A DNA stretch of 64,000 bases from Gongronella butleri (GCA_025201375.1 JAIWZP010000002.1:1178001-1242000), one strand, 5' to 3'; counted from the first letter of the stretch, positions 26,112-38,913 are shown. The notes: generated by a model from the letters alone, not told the origin. Numbers and translations: made by a program.

Positions 26112-27380
26112 ATGAAGGCTAGCCTCACTCTGCTGATGACGACACTTGCCTTGGCGTGGCAAGTGCACGCCCGTCCCTTGGCTCTCAACAAGCGCGCTGG
26201 CACCGCTTGGAACTATTGGAGCCAAAAGGCGTGGGGCGCGAATCTGGGCAATTGGCTTATTTTGGAGCGCTGGATGGACTCGTCGACCTTTGATGCCGCT
26301 GGATCTAGTGCCCAGGACGAATGGACTTTCTCGGCGCAAGTGGGCAATGCCGCCCAGCTCTTGCAAAACCATTGGGACTCGTGGGTCACCGCAGATGACT
26401 TTAACACGCTCGCGTCCGTCAACGCCAACCATGTTCGCATCCCTGTTGGTTACTGGGCATTCATCACCCCGGATGCCGGCGAGCCCTACATCTCCAATGG
26501 CGGCCAGAAAAAGGCCATTGAGCGCATCCTCGGCTACTGCGCGCAGCATGGCATCTATGCCCTGATTGATCTTCATGGCTTGCCAGGCTCGCAAAACGGC
26601 GAGGCCCACAGTGGCCACATTGGCTCCATCGTAAGATAAAAAAAAAAGCGGCATTGGTTGTACAAAATCGCGCTCACCCCCTTTTTTTTTTCAGGGCTTC
26701 TTCTCGGATTACAATATCCAGCGCGGTGTCAACACGGTGCAGGCGGCCATGGACTGGATCAATGGCCTGGACCCCTCGCTGCAAAAGATGATTGCCGGTC
26801 TCGAGGTTGCCAACGAGCCTCGTGTCAACAGCGACAGCGACAAATCGCAATTGCGCAAGTTCTACACGCAAGCCTATGCCGTCGTGTCCAATTCCAACAA
26901 TTTCAAGATCCCCATGGTCTTCCATGATGCTTTCTTGGGTGTCGGCTACTGGGGCGACTTTTTGCCTGCGCCTGCCAATGGTACAAAAAATCAGAAAACA
27001 AAAAGAAATGACTCAATCTCACACTTTTTTTTTAATCTTTAGCTGTGATTGATCTCCATCCTTACTGGGCCTATAGCGACTATGGCAGCTCCGGCACCAT
27101 TTTGTCTGATGTGTGCAATTACAAGACGCAGACCTTCCATTTGCCCGTGCTCTTTGGTGAATGGTCGCTCGCCTCGAACCCTGGCATGTCGACGACCTTG
27201 CTGCAGCGCCAATTCATGGATTCGCAAGTGGACGCCTTCCAATCGGCAGGCGGCGCCGGCGCGACATTCTGGGCGCTCAAAAACGCGATCAACTCGGACG
27301 CTTGGTCGTTTGAGCAGCTCGTCAGCGAGGGCATCATCAACTCGGGCACCTTTTCGTTGCACACCAACACCCAATGCTAA
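26112..27380 (+). CDS. Secreted GH5 exo-beta-1,3-glucanase-like enzyme, copy 1
   Basis: Three exons: 26112-26630, 26695-26980, 27043-27380; 380 aa. Signal peptide (MKASLTLLMTTLALAWQVHA), then a short propeptide ending in KR, the Kex2 site typical of Exg1-type glucanases. GH5 motifs: GANLGNWLILERWM, HVRIPVGYW, DLHGLPGSQN, LEVANEP with the acid/base Glu, DLHPYWAY, and LFGEWS with the nucleophile Glu. Likely hydrolyses cell-wall or external beta-glucan outside the cell; the exact linkage is inferred. Tandem with copy 2 about 1.3 kb downstream. It lacks the intron found in copy 2 within the HV|R codons. Confidence 0.92.
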
Positions 27381-28602
27381 GTTTCTCCCTTTTTCTCATT
27401 GTATGAGTAGCCTTTTTACTATACTTTAAAAAATATAAAATAAAATGCCAATCTTATTGTCGTTCTTATTTTACACTGATGATTCATGCATAAGGCACGT
27501 GATCGAGAGCCGCGTCGTGCCCGACGAACCACGTCTTTGCATTAAACAAAGCAAAACGGCCCCCGAACCAACCCCTTTTACCTTTGCTCATGTCAGCAAG
27601 CGACAAAAAAGGCACAGACCGTGTGACAGCTCGGAAAAGACATCAGTTGACATGCTTTCTGTGCAATGGCGTCTGTACACCAACAATGAGCGCTTCTCAC
27701 GCTTCCTTGATTCTGCAAAAAAGATGGGTGCCAGCGCCGATTGGGACCTTGATTTTGCGCGTCAATGGCGCTCCATTGGCTGCTGCCAATATAAGCAAGA
27801 CCAATGGGCCTGGCCATTGGGCCAAAGGAAAAAAAAAAAAAGGCACAGCCAATAGGTTTCCTTTTTTTGTTTTTTTTTTTTCGTGGGGGTCGTGGCACAC
27901 TCTTTCCTTGTCGTGAACACCCATTAATAATAATAAATGATGGGGGTGGCCGGTAACACCATTCTGCCGTGTACAGCCCCTTGCCGAGACCCTCGGGTCC
28001 ACCAGGGGACCTTGGAGGCGCCAACAAAAAAGAGAATATCACGGCGCCCCGAGATAAATCATGTCGTTTTCGCTTTTTTTTTTTTTTCCCCACACGCGCG
28101 GAAAAGAGACAATGGATCTGTTGTGTCACGTTGCAATTGCGGATGGTTTGATTACATGTTTAATTGTTCATGATGTGTTTGAATGGGAAGGCTGGGATCC
28201 GGCGGAATTTGACAACATCCATTGTAAAAAGCGGCGACAGAGCCAAACCAGCTGCGCAATTGATTGTTTTTTTTTTCTGGGCACACAAATTCAACGGCCG
28301 CGGCAGGGCTCAAACAGCGAAAATGCTCAGGCCATCCAGGTACCCATGATTTTGGGTCCGTCTTGCTACGAACGCAAAGAGAAGGGGTATGGATTGAGCT
28401 CAACGACAAGATCAATGGCATTAGCATGGTGATGAAAAATAGGATTCATGTGCAACAATGGGACGCGGCGGGGCGCTTCTTCACGCATCAGTCTCTCCTA
28501 AACAGTATTTTTTTTTTCATGTTTCGCGGAGCCATACTAAATCTGTCTTGATCGCGTTTTCAAATGTGCTAGATGCGAAGCCTGTTTGCCTATCCACAGG
28601 TG
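27381..28602. other. Intergenic between GH5 copies, no gene recognised
   Basis: An open frame at 27445-27855 (ending AWPLGQRKKKK) and overlapping minus frames lack domains or start context. Confidence 0.5.
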
Positions 28603-28609
28603 TATAAAA
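28603..28609 (+). promoter_or_regulatory. TATA box of GH5 copy 2
   Basis: TATAAAA about 50 nt upstream of the ATG at 28656. Confidence 0.6.
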
Positions 28610-28655
28610 GACGAGGGCAAAACAGGAGGAGCCAGGATTTTTGTTTCAAGTTGCA

Positions 28656-29980
28656 ATGAAAGCCTCTTTGACCTTTTTGTTGACAATTCTTGGCCTTGCG
28701 TGGCAAGCCCACGCGCGTCCCCTGATGACAAAGCGTGCCAGCAGCTCTTGGGACTATTGGAGCCAAAAGGCTTGGGGCGCCAATCTAGGCAATTGGCTTA
28801 TTTTGGAACGCTGGATGGACACTTCCACTTTTGATGCCGGCAATTCTGATGCCCAGGACGAGTGGACCTTTTCGTCGCAAGTGTCCAATGCCGCCGACCT
28901 CTTGCAGCAGCATTGGGACTCGTGGATCACGGCCGACGACTTTTCCACGCTGGCCTCGGCCAATGTGAACCATGTGGTAAAAAAAAAAGACAATTCCATG
29001 AAAAAAAAAGTGCTCAATTCCTTACCACTTCTTTTTATAAAAAGCGCGTGCCCGTGGGTTTTTGGGCATTCATCACTCCGGACGATGGTGAGCCCTACAT
29101 CTCCAATGGCGGCCAGAAAAAGGCCATGGAGCGTATCCTTGGTTATTGTGCGCAGCATGGAATCTATGCGCTGATTGATCTGCATGGGCTGCCAGGCTCG
29201 CAGAACGGCGAGGCTCACAGCGGCCACATTGGCTCCATTGTAAGATCAAAAAAAGTGTAAGCGTGCACCCCAATTCAATTTTTTTGTCTATAGGACTTTT
29301 ACTCGGATCACAATATCCAACGTGGTCTTCAGACGGTGCAGGCCGCCGTGGACTGGATCAATGGCCTGGATCCGTCGCTGCAAAAGATGATTGCTGGCCT
29401 CGAGGTTGCCAACGAACCCCATGCAAACAGCGACAGCGACAAAACCACTTTGCGCAGCTTTTACACACAAGCCTACGATATCGTGAACAATGCCAGCAAT
29501 TTCAAGGTTCCCATGGTCTTCCACGATGCTTTCTTGGGTGTCGGCTACTGGAGCGACTTTTTGCCCGCGCCTGCCAATGGTACAAAAAATTAGAAAACAA
29601 AAAGAAAAGACTCAATCTCACACTTTTTTTTTTAATCTTTAGCTGTGATTGATCTCCATCCTTACTGGGCCTATAGCGACTATGGCAGCTCCGGCACCAT
29701 TCTGTCTGATGTATGCAATTACAAGACGCAGACCTTCCATTTGCCCGTGCTCTTTGGTGAATGGTCGCTCGCGTCCAACCCTGGCATGTCGTCGACGACA
29801 TTGCAGCGCCAATTCATGGATTCGCAAGTGGACGCTTTCCAATCGGCAGGCGGCGCCGGCGCGATATTCTGGGCGCTCAAAAACGCGATCAACTCGGACG
29901 CTTGGTCGTTTGAGCAGCTCGTCAACGACGGCATCATCAACTCGGGCACCTTTTCGCAACACAACAACTCTCAATGCTAA
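28656..29980 (+). CDS. Secreted GH5 exo-beta-1,3-glucanase-like enzyme, copy 2
   Basis: Four exons: 28656-28976, 29045-29239, 29294-29579, 29643-29980; 379 aa. Same architecture as copy 1: signal peptide (MKASLTFLLTILGLAWQAHA), Kex2 site after MTKR, GANLGNWLILERWM, ANEP and GEWS. The ATG at 28656 is chosen because it starts the signal peptide; upstream in-frame codons are not ATG. The additional 68-nt intron (28977-29044) is poly(A)-rich. The last intron and last exon are nearly identical to copy 1, while the 5' half has diverged more. Confidence 0.92.
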
Positions 29981-30264
29981 AAAACGATACCATGCCGCCC
30001 TTATCCCCCTGGTTTCCCACCTTTTTTTTTTTTTTTTAAAAAAAAAATACCTTATTAAGTTATCCCCCTTTTTGCTAAATATCATAAAACGCTGTTTTAC
30101 GGTTTTACCTCGGCGACAGCCTAGCCAACATTACAAAGCACACCCATACCTTATCATATAGTACCTTGTACAGTAGAACATACGGTAGATGCATTTGGAC
30201 AGAGGCCAGAAGCGTGTCATCTTGACTCTCTTTTAAAAAATCAGGCAACAACAAACGACTAAGA
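29981..30264. other. 3' flank of GH5 copy 2
   Basis: T-run then A-run at about 30022-30048; no gene seen. Confidence 0.5.
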
Positions 30265-30590
30265 AAATGCACAAAAGTACGATTTTCATCCGTTTTGATT
30301 GGATTTTTGCACACAAATATGATAAAGCACTTGAACCATCCATGTTTCAATCTCGATGAATAGAACACAGTCAGAAACTGACGGGTGCTATCATTTCAGT
30401 TCCTGAAGCATCGCGCTACTACACTGCATAAAAACGAACACATTTGCCTTTTACCGATACTGTAATAAATACCACCAATGAGCGTGTTTTTCAAACTTTG
30501 GCGGCCTGCTGTACCTCCAGAAATTTTTTTACAGCCTGCTCCTCCGCCAATGAAACCTGCGTCATGGCATAAACTACAGCCCAGTGCTCA
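30265..30590 (+). repeat. Dispersed repeat family R2, copy 2
   Basis: Same ordered blocks as 11735-12000: CACAAAAGTACGATTTTCAT, CCATGTTTCAA, CCTGAAGCATCGCGCTACTA and GCGGCCTGCTGTACCTCCAG. Confidence 0.65.
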
Positions 30591-30999
30591 AGACGAACCC
30601 GCCCGAATTTTTTTGGACTCGATAATGCCAAAAACCACACATTTTTACTATTTTGCATTCATCTCGCCATCTGCATGGTCGAACCCACTCAAAAATAGCC
30701 ACGTCGCATTCAGCGCAAAATTTGGAACAAAAAAGCTTAAACCCCCTAAGCTCTACGACCACTTCTGAAAAATTCAGGGGTCACTCAGGGGTCACACATT
30801 TCAAGCTCAGAAAACGCCTAATTTGGGAAATTTCGAGCTCCGAGAGATCAATGCATCCCAAACAGGCTACTCCGACAATTTGCTATTGACTGACAAAAAT
30901 GACAGGTCGTGCCAACTTCAGAAAAATGCCCAATGAATGACGCATGAACGGCGATCGACTGAGAAAAAGTGCCTGCTTTGGGCAAGTTTTTTTTTGTAA

Positions 31000-33620
31000 A
31001 AATTTTAGGCTTGACACTTCCAAATTACTGTAAGGTTTGTAAATTGCATGGACTTTTTTTACTGAGTATCAAATATTTTGCATATTATTTTTGTGCGCTG
31101 TAGCGTTGATGAGTGGGCTACAGCCTGGTGAAATGGCAGATGCAAAAAGTTAAACCCGCCAAGTTAGCGCGCTGCAAGTCATCCCATTAGATGCTTTGTC
31201 ACTCTATCTGTTAGTAAATCTGCAATAAAAATCATAGGTTTATTAGACCGCTGTCGAAAAAATCGCAATTGAAGATTTTGATAAAAAAAGTAGATTTTCT
31301 CTGCGAGTGTTAGCCATCCATCGATGAAGCTGGTCTCGTTCGATAGAGATTCAACAAGTGCTTTCGACATGTTAAAGCGCCGTTATTGGTTTTTCCAGTT
31401 GTTGAGAAAATTGAGGTTAAAAAATAATCTAATGCTAGATCGACTTTCGCAAGCGTGCAAAGCTCGTCCATCGGGGGCGCAAACAATCAGGAAATGACCC
31501 CCGTGTGCGTCTCTTTCGATCGGTGACGCCATTTTCACCGCGATTCACCAAATATTTTGAGACCCTCTTGTGGACTTGTGAAAATATCAAGATTTTGGAT
31601 TCATCTGCACAGTGACTCGACCGACTCCTAGTTTGAACGTCTTTTCAAAAAGAGATGCGTTGATAAAACACAATGTGTAGCTTTTGGGTCACTCAAACAG
31701 TGATGATTTGTGGCGTTTAATTCTGCATTTGTAAAAATGTCGAGATTTCAAATTCACCTACACAGCGATCCAGTCAACCTCTGGTTTTCAGCGTCTTATT
31801 GAAACAAGGCGTGGCAAAATACTGTAGTCAGAGAGCAAAGGTTGGGAGGCAATCGAACCATGATTTGTGTTGATCATTATTGGATTGTGACAGTTCTTGA
31901 AAACAGTGCATGCCACGAAAACGGCCGGTCAACCTCTGGTTTTTTTTAATTTTTCTTTCAAAAAGAGACGCACAAGTAGCCAAATGGCAAAGTTTGGCGA
32001 TGATCGAATCATGATTTTACCGCGAAATGATTTTTACAAAAACGCGCTACGGCCAAATTTTCAGCAATGTCGTGCTTGCCGACAAACCACATGGTTGATC
32101 TTTGGGTTTTTATGTTTTTCTGAAAAGAGAGGGATGACATCCACTACGTGTGAAAGTTTCGTGGCGCTGCGATGAGTCCTTGGTGGCGAAATTTTTTTTT
32201 TCAAATATAGAAAAAAAAAGATGGGTCAGGTCAAAATGCATCTGGAGGGTCCCCTGCTTTGAGAGGTGCAAGTCCAGATAAAGATCTCAAATCCGTTTGG
32301 CAACCTACACGCTGGTGATCTGAGAGTCATGTCAATAGATGCATTGACTCCCTCTTTCTAGCAAACCTGCAATAAAAATCGGGGGTCGATCAAGCTGTTT
32401 CCGAGGAAAGGGCGATCAAAAGTTAATTTTAGAAAATGGAGTTTTTTGAATCAGTTTTGGTCGTACGCTGATGAAACTGGGTTCTTCATCCGACAGAGAA
32501 TTGAATTCTGCATCCATGATTATGGCAGCGCGCCGTCCTTTGTCTTGTCTATTGCCGAGAAAAATGAAGCTGAAATGTTTGATTGGGCGTTGCCAGTGTG
32601 CAAATGCTGCGCATCGGCGTTGCCGGGCAGGGACAAAATGACGCGTTTGGGTGTCTCTTGCTACTTGTAAAATTTTAGCGTAAACGAATAGCAACGTGAC
32701 GGGCCAGAGATAAAATAATTGTGCATTTATGGGAATATGTCTATTTTCTGGTCAACGCCCATGCCAATCCCCGGTTTTACCTTTGTTCTGAAAAGAGAGG
32801 GGCAGAAATGCCCATATGTTAGAGTTTCGTGCAACTGAGAGTACTCGATGGCGCTCCATGCCAAATTGAAAAAATCACGAATTGTTTGTCAACCAGCAAG
32901 TCAACCTCACTCATTTTAGACACGTTTCGTGGTTTCTCCCTTGCGCTGCCTCTTATGTGCGCTTGGCACGCCTCCAGTGTGCTGCAAGCCATCCCATTAG
33001 ATGCTTTGCTCCCCTGTTAGTAAATGTGGGTGGGATAAAAATCACGGGTCGATTTGACCGTTGTCGAGCAAGTGGCCAATAAAGGTTTTGTTGAAAAAAT
33101 GGATTTTCTCTGTCAGTTTTGGCCACCCATATACTGTACGAAACTGGTCTCATTCGATAGAGATTCAACAGATGATTTTGACATGTTAAAACGTACGTAC
33201 TGTTGATTATTTTGCCAGTTATCGAGAAGATCGAAGTTGAAAATTAATCTAACGTTTGATCGACTTTTGCACGCGTACAAAATTCGTCCATCGGGCGAGC
33301 AAACAATCCAAAAATGACACCCGAGTGCGTCTCTTTTGATCGGTGCCATTTTCACGGCGGTCCACAAACTATTTTGAGAACCCGTCGTTGTGGATTTGTG
33401 GAAATGTCAAGATTTTGGATTGATCTTCACAATGGCTCAGCCAACCTCTGATTTTCAACGTTTCTTTAAAACATGGCATGGCGAAATAATCAGAATGCAA
33501 AGGTTGAGAGATACTCAACCCATGATTTGTGTTTGGCAATGATTGGATTTGTGACAATTCGTGAAAACGATGCATGTCCTTGGTCGTTGCTCGTTGTCTG
33601 CCGCGTGCGGCGCACTTTTG
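31000..33620 (+). repeat. Cluster of diverged R3 repeat units
   Basis: At least three partial units occur in the same direction. The block around CATCCCATTAGATGCTTTG recurs near 31175, 32330 (variant) and 32990. It is followed by AATAAAAATC, a TAGATTTTCTCTG-like block, CTGGTCTC(A/G)TTCGATAGAG and GACATGTTAAA. The downstream block CCATTTTCACGGCG / CAAATATTTTGAGA / GATTTTGGATT recurs near 31535 and 33350, and AACCTCTGATTTTCA plus CATGATTTGTGTT near 31770-31870 and 33430-33530. Unit spacing is irregular. No open protein was found. Confidence 0.7.
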
Positions 33621-34181
33621 ACAGCCGCAATTTGAGTCCCACAGGACCCTTTAGGTGTTTCTAGCTTGCGAATTCTCGTTTTGAGCGCGCTTAGGGTTAT
33701 GCGCACTGCATTTGGCCATTTAAAACAAAGTATTTCCTCCAAATACGATTTGTTGCGCGTCAGATTGCTCTGCACAAGACGTTGGTCACGATCTGGAGGG
33801 CACAAGCAGAGAATTCACGCGGTCAGCCTTCAAGACTGTTTTATTTCTCAATTCAGAGCATGCACGGATATTTTAACCATCGGGTTCACCTCCTTGAATA
33901 CTACAGTAACATAAAGAGCATTGCAGCCGTGGAAGTTTGTCAATGAAGCCAAAGTTGGCGAGAGAATAATCTGGAATACCGATTGCTTGCCACACACTAC
34001 AGAACAAGGATTCAGAATCGATTCGCTGCGTTGCTTGTTTATTATTATTATTTTTTTTATTTTTTTTTGCTTTTGATTGTAAATTTCAATGTACCTGGTA
34101 AAATGTGTGTCCAGCTTGTATCGTTCCTGAGCAGAGGATCCATTACTATGTGCAAGTGTTGGTTCTTGGTTCGCATTCCGT
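33621..34181. other. Intergenic, no gene recognised
   Basis: AT-rich, with a (TTA)n/T-run near 34041-34070. Confidence 0.5.
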
Positions 34182-35189
34182 TTAAATGTCTAATAAAGTT
34201 CTTGACGAGCGAGTCTGGCGCTCATCAGGCAATTGATGATGCGCATACATCGCTTCGTATGCTTCTTCTGTAAATACCGGGAAGCAGGCCAAAGAGGGCG
34301 GTGCATAAGGGTGTTGTGGGAAAGCTAGGGTTCAAAATTCAAAATTTAAGCTTTTTTTCGTTTTTTTTCTTTCTTGCGTGCGCTTACGACTGTATCTTTT
34401 GGAGAACCAATTGTCGCGAATCCAATGCAAGAACCCCAAGAAATCTTGCAGGTAGTGGACAAAGGGCACGTGGGCGCCGCGTGCGGACTCGGGAAGTTTG
34501 TAATAGCTTGGCCATTGGATGGGGGTGGTCCCCTCGGCGACATCGACGCGTTGCTGCACGATATTTCCATCTTGATCAAAGGTGATAGGCTGCGGCAGGC
34601 CGACGGGGAACACCATTGGGAAAAGCTCCAGGCAATCGGCCAGGGTGTCAGCAGCACGCTGTCGGAGCATGGCCGTGTCGGTGTATTGTGTCAAAGCAGC
34701 TTGCAAATTGTGCTCGAGCGGGATGGTGTCGTCGTTGCTGGATGGTGGCGCCGTGAACTGGAGAATATACATCATGGCCACGGGCCAATTGTAGCATGGC
34801 GCGGCGGCGATGATCTTGTTGTACGCGGGCACCCAATATTCCAGCATGAAAATGCACGCCTGTGTCGCCGACAAACTTGGCGCGGTGCCTGTCGTGATGG
34901 TCATCAGTTGATTTTGCGTGGATGGTGAGGGAGGCTCAGCCGTCTGCTCCTGCTCAGGTGTCAATGGCTGTGTTTGCTGGGTCGATGACGCGCTTTCTGG
35001 CGTTTCTGGCGTTTCCGGTAGAGGGGAATGAGTCTGTTCATGCGGCGGGGCAGATGGCGCGCCTTGCGGAGTGCCAGGCGGCTGGCGATGGATGTGCACC
35101 GTGGCCTGAATCTGCATGGAAGCGTTGATCAGCATTGGTTGGGTTGGCGCGGTGGGTTCTTGCTCCGAGACAGCTGGTGTGTGATTCAT
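34182..35189 (-). CDS. Unidentified protein, 314 aa
   Basis: Two exons: 35189-34388 and 34324-34182. The 63-nt intron has donor GTAAGC and a CTAG acceptor and keeps the frame; without splicing the protein would end 18 residues later in a Lys-rich intron translation. The N-terminal 120 residues are Pro/Gln/Thr-rich and probably disordered. The rest looks folded and rich in aromatic residues (ACIFMLEYWVPAYNKIIAAA, NWPVAMMYILQF, LPQPITFDQDGNIVQQRVDV, FVHYLQDFLGFLHWIRDNWF). No family recognised and no signal peptide. The spliced C-terminus (FPVFTEEAYEAMYAHHQLPD) favours the two-exon model. Confidence 0.75.
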
Positions 35190-35679
35190 GGCTAGAAATC
35201 GGTGCTTGCAATGGTCCCTGAGATGCTGCAGAGAGCGGATGACACCGAGAAATGACTGTATGAAAATAAGAAATATCCCAGTACTCAAAAAAAAAAAGCA
35301 AAAGATAGAAAAGGAGGAAAAAAAAGGAAGAGAGGCCCCTCTGTTTCGATTACAACCTGGGCGCAGGGATAAAGAGAGAACAATCAATTAATCTTGACTG
35401 CAGACCGTGACAATGCCACCCTAATATCGGGTGTGAAACAAGTTTTTTGTTGTTGTTGCTTTGATGGTGCGTCGCTATGATGCGCTCCCCCCCATCCCAG
35501 CACTCTTTTTTGGCAATTCAAGGCGGCCATGCATCCTCTTTTTAACTTGGCTTCAAAGAATAATAAAAAAGGGGGATGACAATACAAAATAAATTAAAAG
35601 CGGCGTCGCCATGATGGGGTGGAACCAGCAGGGAAAAATAAAAAGGTGGGTATCATCTACAGGGTGTCAAAGCGGGTGT
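35190..35679. other. Intergenic spacer
   Basis: No gene seen; an A-rich 5' flank of the 314-aa gene and the 3' flank of the ArfGAP gene. Confidence 0.5.
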
Positions 35680-38600
35680 TCATTGAGGGAATGGAGCCAT
35701 TGGCATGGGCAAGAGCGGTAGACCGCGTGCGTGGCACTTTTGGTTGATGTAGTGGATGGCAGCTGGCAACAATGGGGCGTGGCTGTCGATTGTGTCGATT
35801 TTCGCACCATTTTGGATGAGGAGCTCCGCCATGGGGAAGACGGGGGGATTGGCGTCGCGTGTGCGCGGGTGGGCCAGCGCGGTCTCAAGAGCAGATATGT
35901 TGGCGGAAACGTGGACGATGTCCTTGTTGTCGTGTTTTTGTTGATCGAGCATGGAGAGGGACTCTGCTGCAGCTGTCATGGACATGGGTCTGGACGACGA
36001 CGAGGATGCGGTGGTGGCGGCGGCATTGGCGGGGACGCGGATGGCATTTGTCTTTCCAATGACGAGGTTGCCCTGGGCGTCCAAGACAGGCAGGTGAATT
36101 TCATCGTCGCTGACACTTGCACTTGCACTGGCATTGGTGGTTGTCGTGGTGTTGGTGGTTGTCGTGGTACTACTTGTCGTGGTGCTGACGAGTTTGGATG
36201 TGCGATCACGGTCCCCGATGGAATTGGACGACGATGCTGTCGACGTTGCAAGCGAAATGCGCCTCTGGTCGTTTTCGTCGTCATCCGTCTCGTGTCTTGG
36301 CCGCTGCGCATTCACGTCCGCGCCCAAAATCAGTGCGTGCAGCGCGAGTGGCACATCATCATTGTCCAGCGCGTCCCACAAGAGAGCCGCGTCGTCCGTG
36401 GTCGCCGATGATGCGAGCGACGCGTCCCTATCAGGCGATGGCGAGCGTGGGCACGATGGCGGCTGCAGGATAAACCGGCGATGCTGGTATTTGTCGACAA
36501 TGAACGACTGTCGGTCCAATTTCCGCTTCGTGCCTTGCCAAATCGCTTCGAGAATCGCATTCACCTTTGCATTGCCCAATTGCATGACCATCTCCACAAA
36601 ATCCAACGTAAACGACGCGCGGTCCAGTGTCAGCGACCGCACCTTGCTGATGTGTGTCCCCATGCTGCGATGGATCCCCGAGCAATCTTTTGTGAAATTA
36701 AAAAAAGGGGGGGTGAATTTTTTTAGCCATTTGGTGATAAACTAGGCTTTTACCAATGCAGATGATGACGCCGAAATTCAGGGAGCACCACTCTGGGTCG
36801 TCTGCGCCGCAGTCGGCACAGAACGCATTGGCTGGGTCGGCCTGGCGCAGCAGATTCAGGGTGGATTTGATGATTGTTGTTGTGGTGGACGATGCCAATG
36901 CGTTTTCTGTGCCTTGTGCCATGGGTGGCGAGGCGATGGGCATGGTGGGGGACGTGGGCATGGGTGGATGATCAATGTGCGGAAGCGAAACGGACGGCTG
37001 GTGAGTCTTTTTGCGCCGAAGGCCGTGTTGCAAGGCGGATGTGATGGATCTGCCATGATCCTTCCATGATTTGCGGCGTTGGTCGTCCCTGTGGCCACCC
37101 GATGTGGGCGACGTGACTCCCAAATGCTGCGATGTCAACGGCAATGGCTGTTGTTGAGGCAACGAGGTTAAAATAGTCGGTGGAATTGCCGTGGACACGG
37201 TCGACACGGCCGACATGGCGTGCGGATCGTCGAGCAAGGGCGACGGCAATGGTTGGAGTTGCGACTGAGAATGCGGGTGCTGTGGATTGTCGTTGTCGTC
37301 GTGGTCCTGATTCAGCGCGTGCCCAATCGCATTCACAATGGCCTGCATCCACAGCTGCATGTCCTCTTGTGATGTTGCCTGATAAAGACGACTGAATTGC
37401 GGTGTGATCACCTCAAAACAGAAGCGCCGATCACATCCACGCGCCTCGCGCACCGTCGCAAATCGTACATCAATGGTTTCATTGTGCAATTCCAATTGTC
37501 GCTTCCAATTGCTGTACTCTTGCAATTGCCCGTCATTCAACACACACCAGTACCTTTTTTTGGGAAAAAGGAGAACCGTCAGTTTTGGCATTCCTTCTGT
37601 TTTTCGACTTTTTTTTTTTTTGGTCCCCCTTTTTTTTTTTTTTTTTTGCAAATTTACTTGTGCCAGGTGCCTGATGTCGATTTCACAGGCGAGAACAAAA
37701 AGCCTTCCTTGCACCTGCAGGATCTGTCGCGACGTTCTTCGCTGTCCATGGATGTGCGCACAAGCATGGTTGGCGACAAGTAGGGCGACAAGGATGTTGT
37801 GTCTGTGCCAGTGGAGATGGGGGACGTTGCGAGCCATTTTGATGAGAAGCTGCCGCTCTGTGCTTGGCTGCCCGAGGCAATGGATGTGCCTGTAGCAAGT
37901 TTCGAGTGATTGGCGACATTGGCGGGTGGTGCTGCGGATGAAGTGCTTGAACGTGGTTCATTTGGGCTTATTGGGCGTGGAGGCATCGGCGGGGCCTGCT
38001 GCTGCGGCTGCTGTTGTGTTTGTGGTTGCTGGCCGGCGGGGAACAGCTGCTTTGTTTCCAAAACACGTCTTTTTTCGGAACGATCCTTATTGATGGCGTG
38101 TTGTTCTGCGGATGCTTGGGCGAGGAGACCAGCTAGGGAGTCCAGGCCTGGTTTGAGCAATGCGAGCTCTGCAGCGATGGTCTGGAACGAATCGTATTCA
38201 CGCTGGCATTGCGCGAGCAGGTGATACAAGATTTCTTGGTCCTTCATGCCGCCATTCAGGTCCATGAGGTAATTGTAGTAATCAAATCGCGCCAGATCGA
38301 ATTGGCATTGCTTGGTGTGCTGCCTGGAATCGAGGATGCCGCTCGATCGTTTAGATTCGCGCTTGCTGCTGCGTGATGTGAGCATGGTTGTTGGCGAAAG
38401 TGGCGCTTCGGACGTGTCGGCACGTGATACGTCGTCGTCTTCGATGCCATTGGACGATGGGTCGGGTTTCTTGGCGGTGGCAAGGTATTTTGCGAGCGAC
38501 GCATAATAATCCTTACTTGCGTCTTCAAAATGACGCCGCTTGCTGTCGGCCGTCTTGATATCATGATCGTAGAGCGTGTGGAGAGGCGCAAGCAACATGG

Positions 38601-38913
38601 TTTGCATCGACAGCAGCAATTGGCTGCGGCTCTGTGCAATGGCCGCGTGTGCCTTGTCCAGATAATGCGTGCACAATGGCTCGATGCTCGGAATCTCGTG
38701 CAAAGCCTGCAGAAACGCCGCATCCGCTACGCGTGCTTGCTGGTTCGCCTCCATGGAATGAATGGCCGCCTTGATAAGCCGCTTCACATGCCCGCGAAGC
38801 GCCCCCGTCTTGTTCTCAAGCTGCCCTATCGTCGCGCGGAAAAGAGGCCCATCCTCAACAAGATCAGCTGCCGCAGGCTCCTCGGAATTTTTTGAAGCAG
38901 CTACAGTGGTCAT
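35680..38913 (-). CDS. BAR-PH-ArfGAP-ankyrin protein (ACAP/ASAP-like)
   Basis: Three exons: 38913-37658, 37553-36754, 36686-35680; 1020 aa. Order of domains: BAR-like coiled-coil region (about 20-310, e.g. FRATIGQLENKTGALRGHVK, FDYYNYLMDLNGGMKDQEIL), disordered linker, PH domain (KYWCVLNDGQLQEYSNWKRQ), Ser/Pro linker, ArfGAP zinc finger CADC...CIDC with GIHRSMG holding the arginine finger, then a His/Thr-rich insertion and C-terminal ankyrin-like repeats (LHALILGADVNAQRP; ELLIQNGAKIDTIDSHA). The zinc finger is completed only by splicing 36754 to 36686. Likely couples membrane curvature and phosphoinositides to Arf GTP hydrolysis in endosomal or Golgi traffic. The paralogue type (ACAP versus ASAP) is not decided. 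Confidence 0.92.

Noticed and set aside
36134..36745. Long plus-strand frame rich in Val and Ser opposite the ArfGAP gene
   Set aside because: Antisense of the Thr/Ser-repeat insertion in the ArfGAP exon; no independent start or domain.
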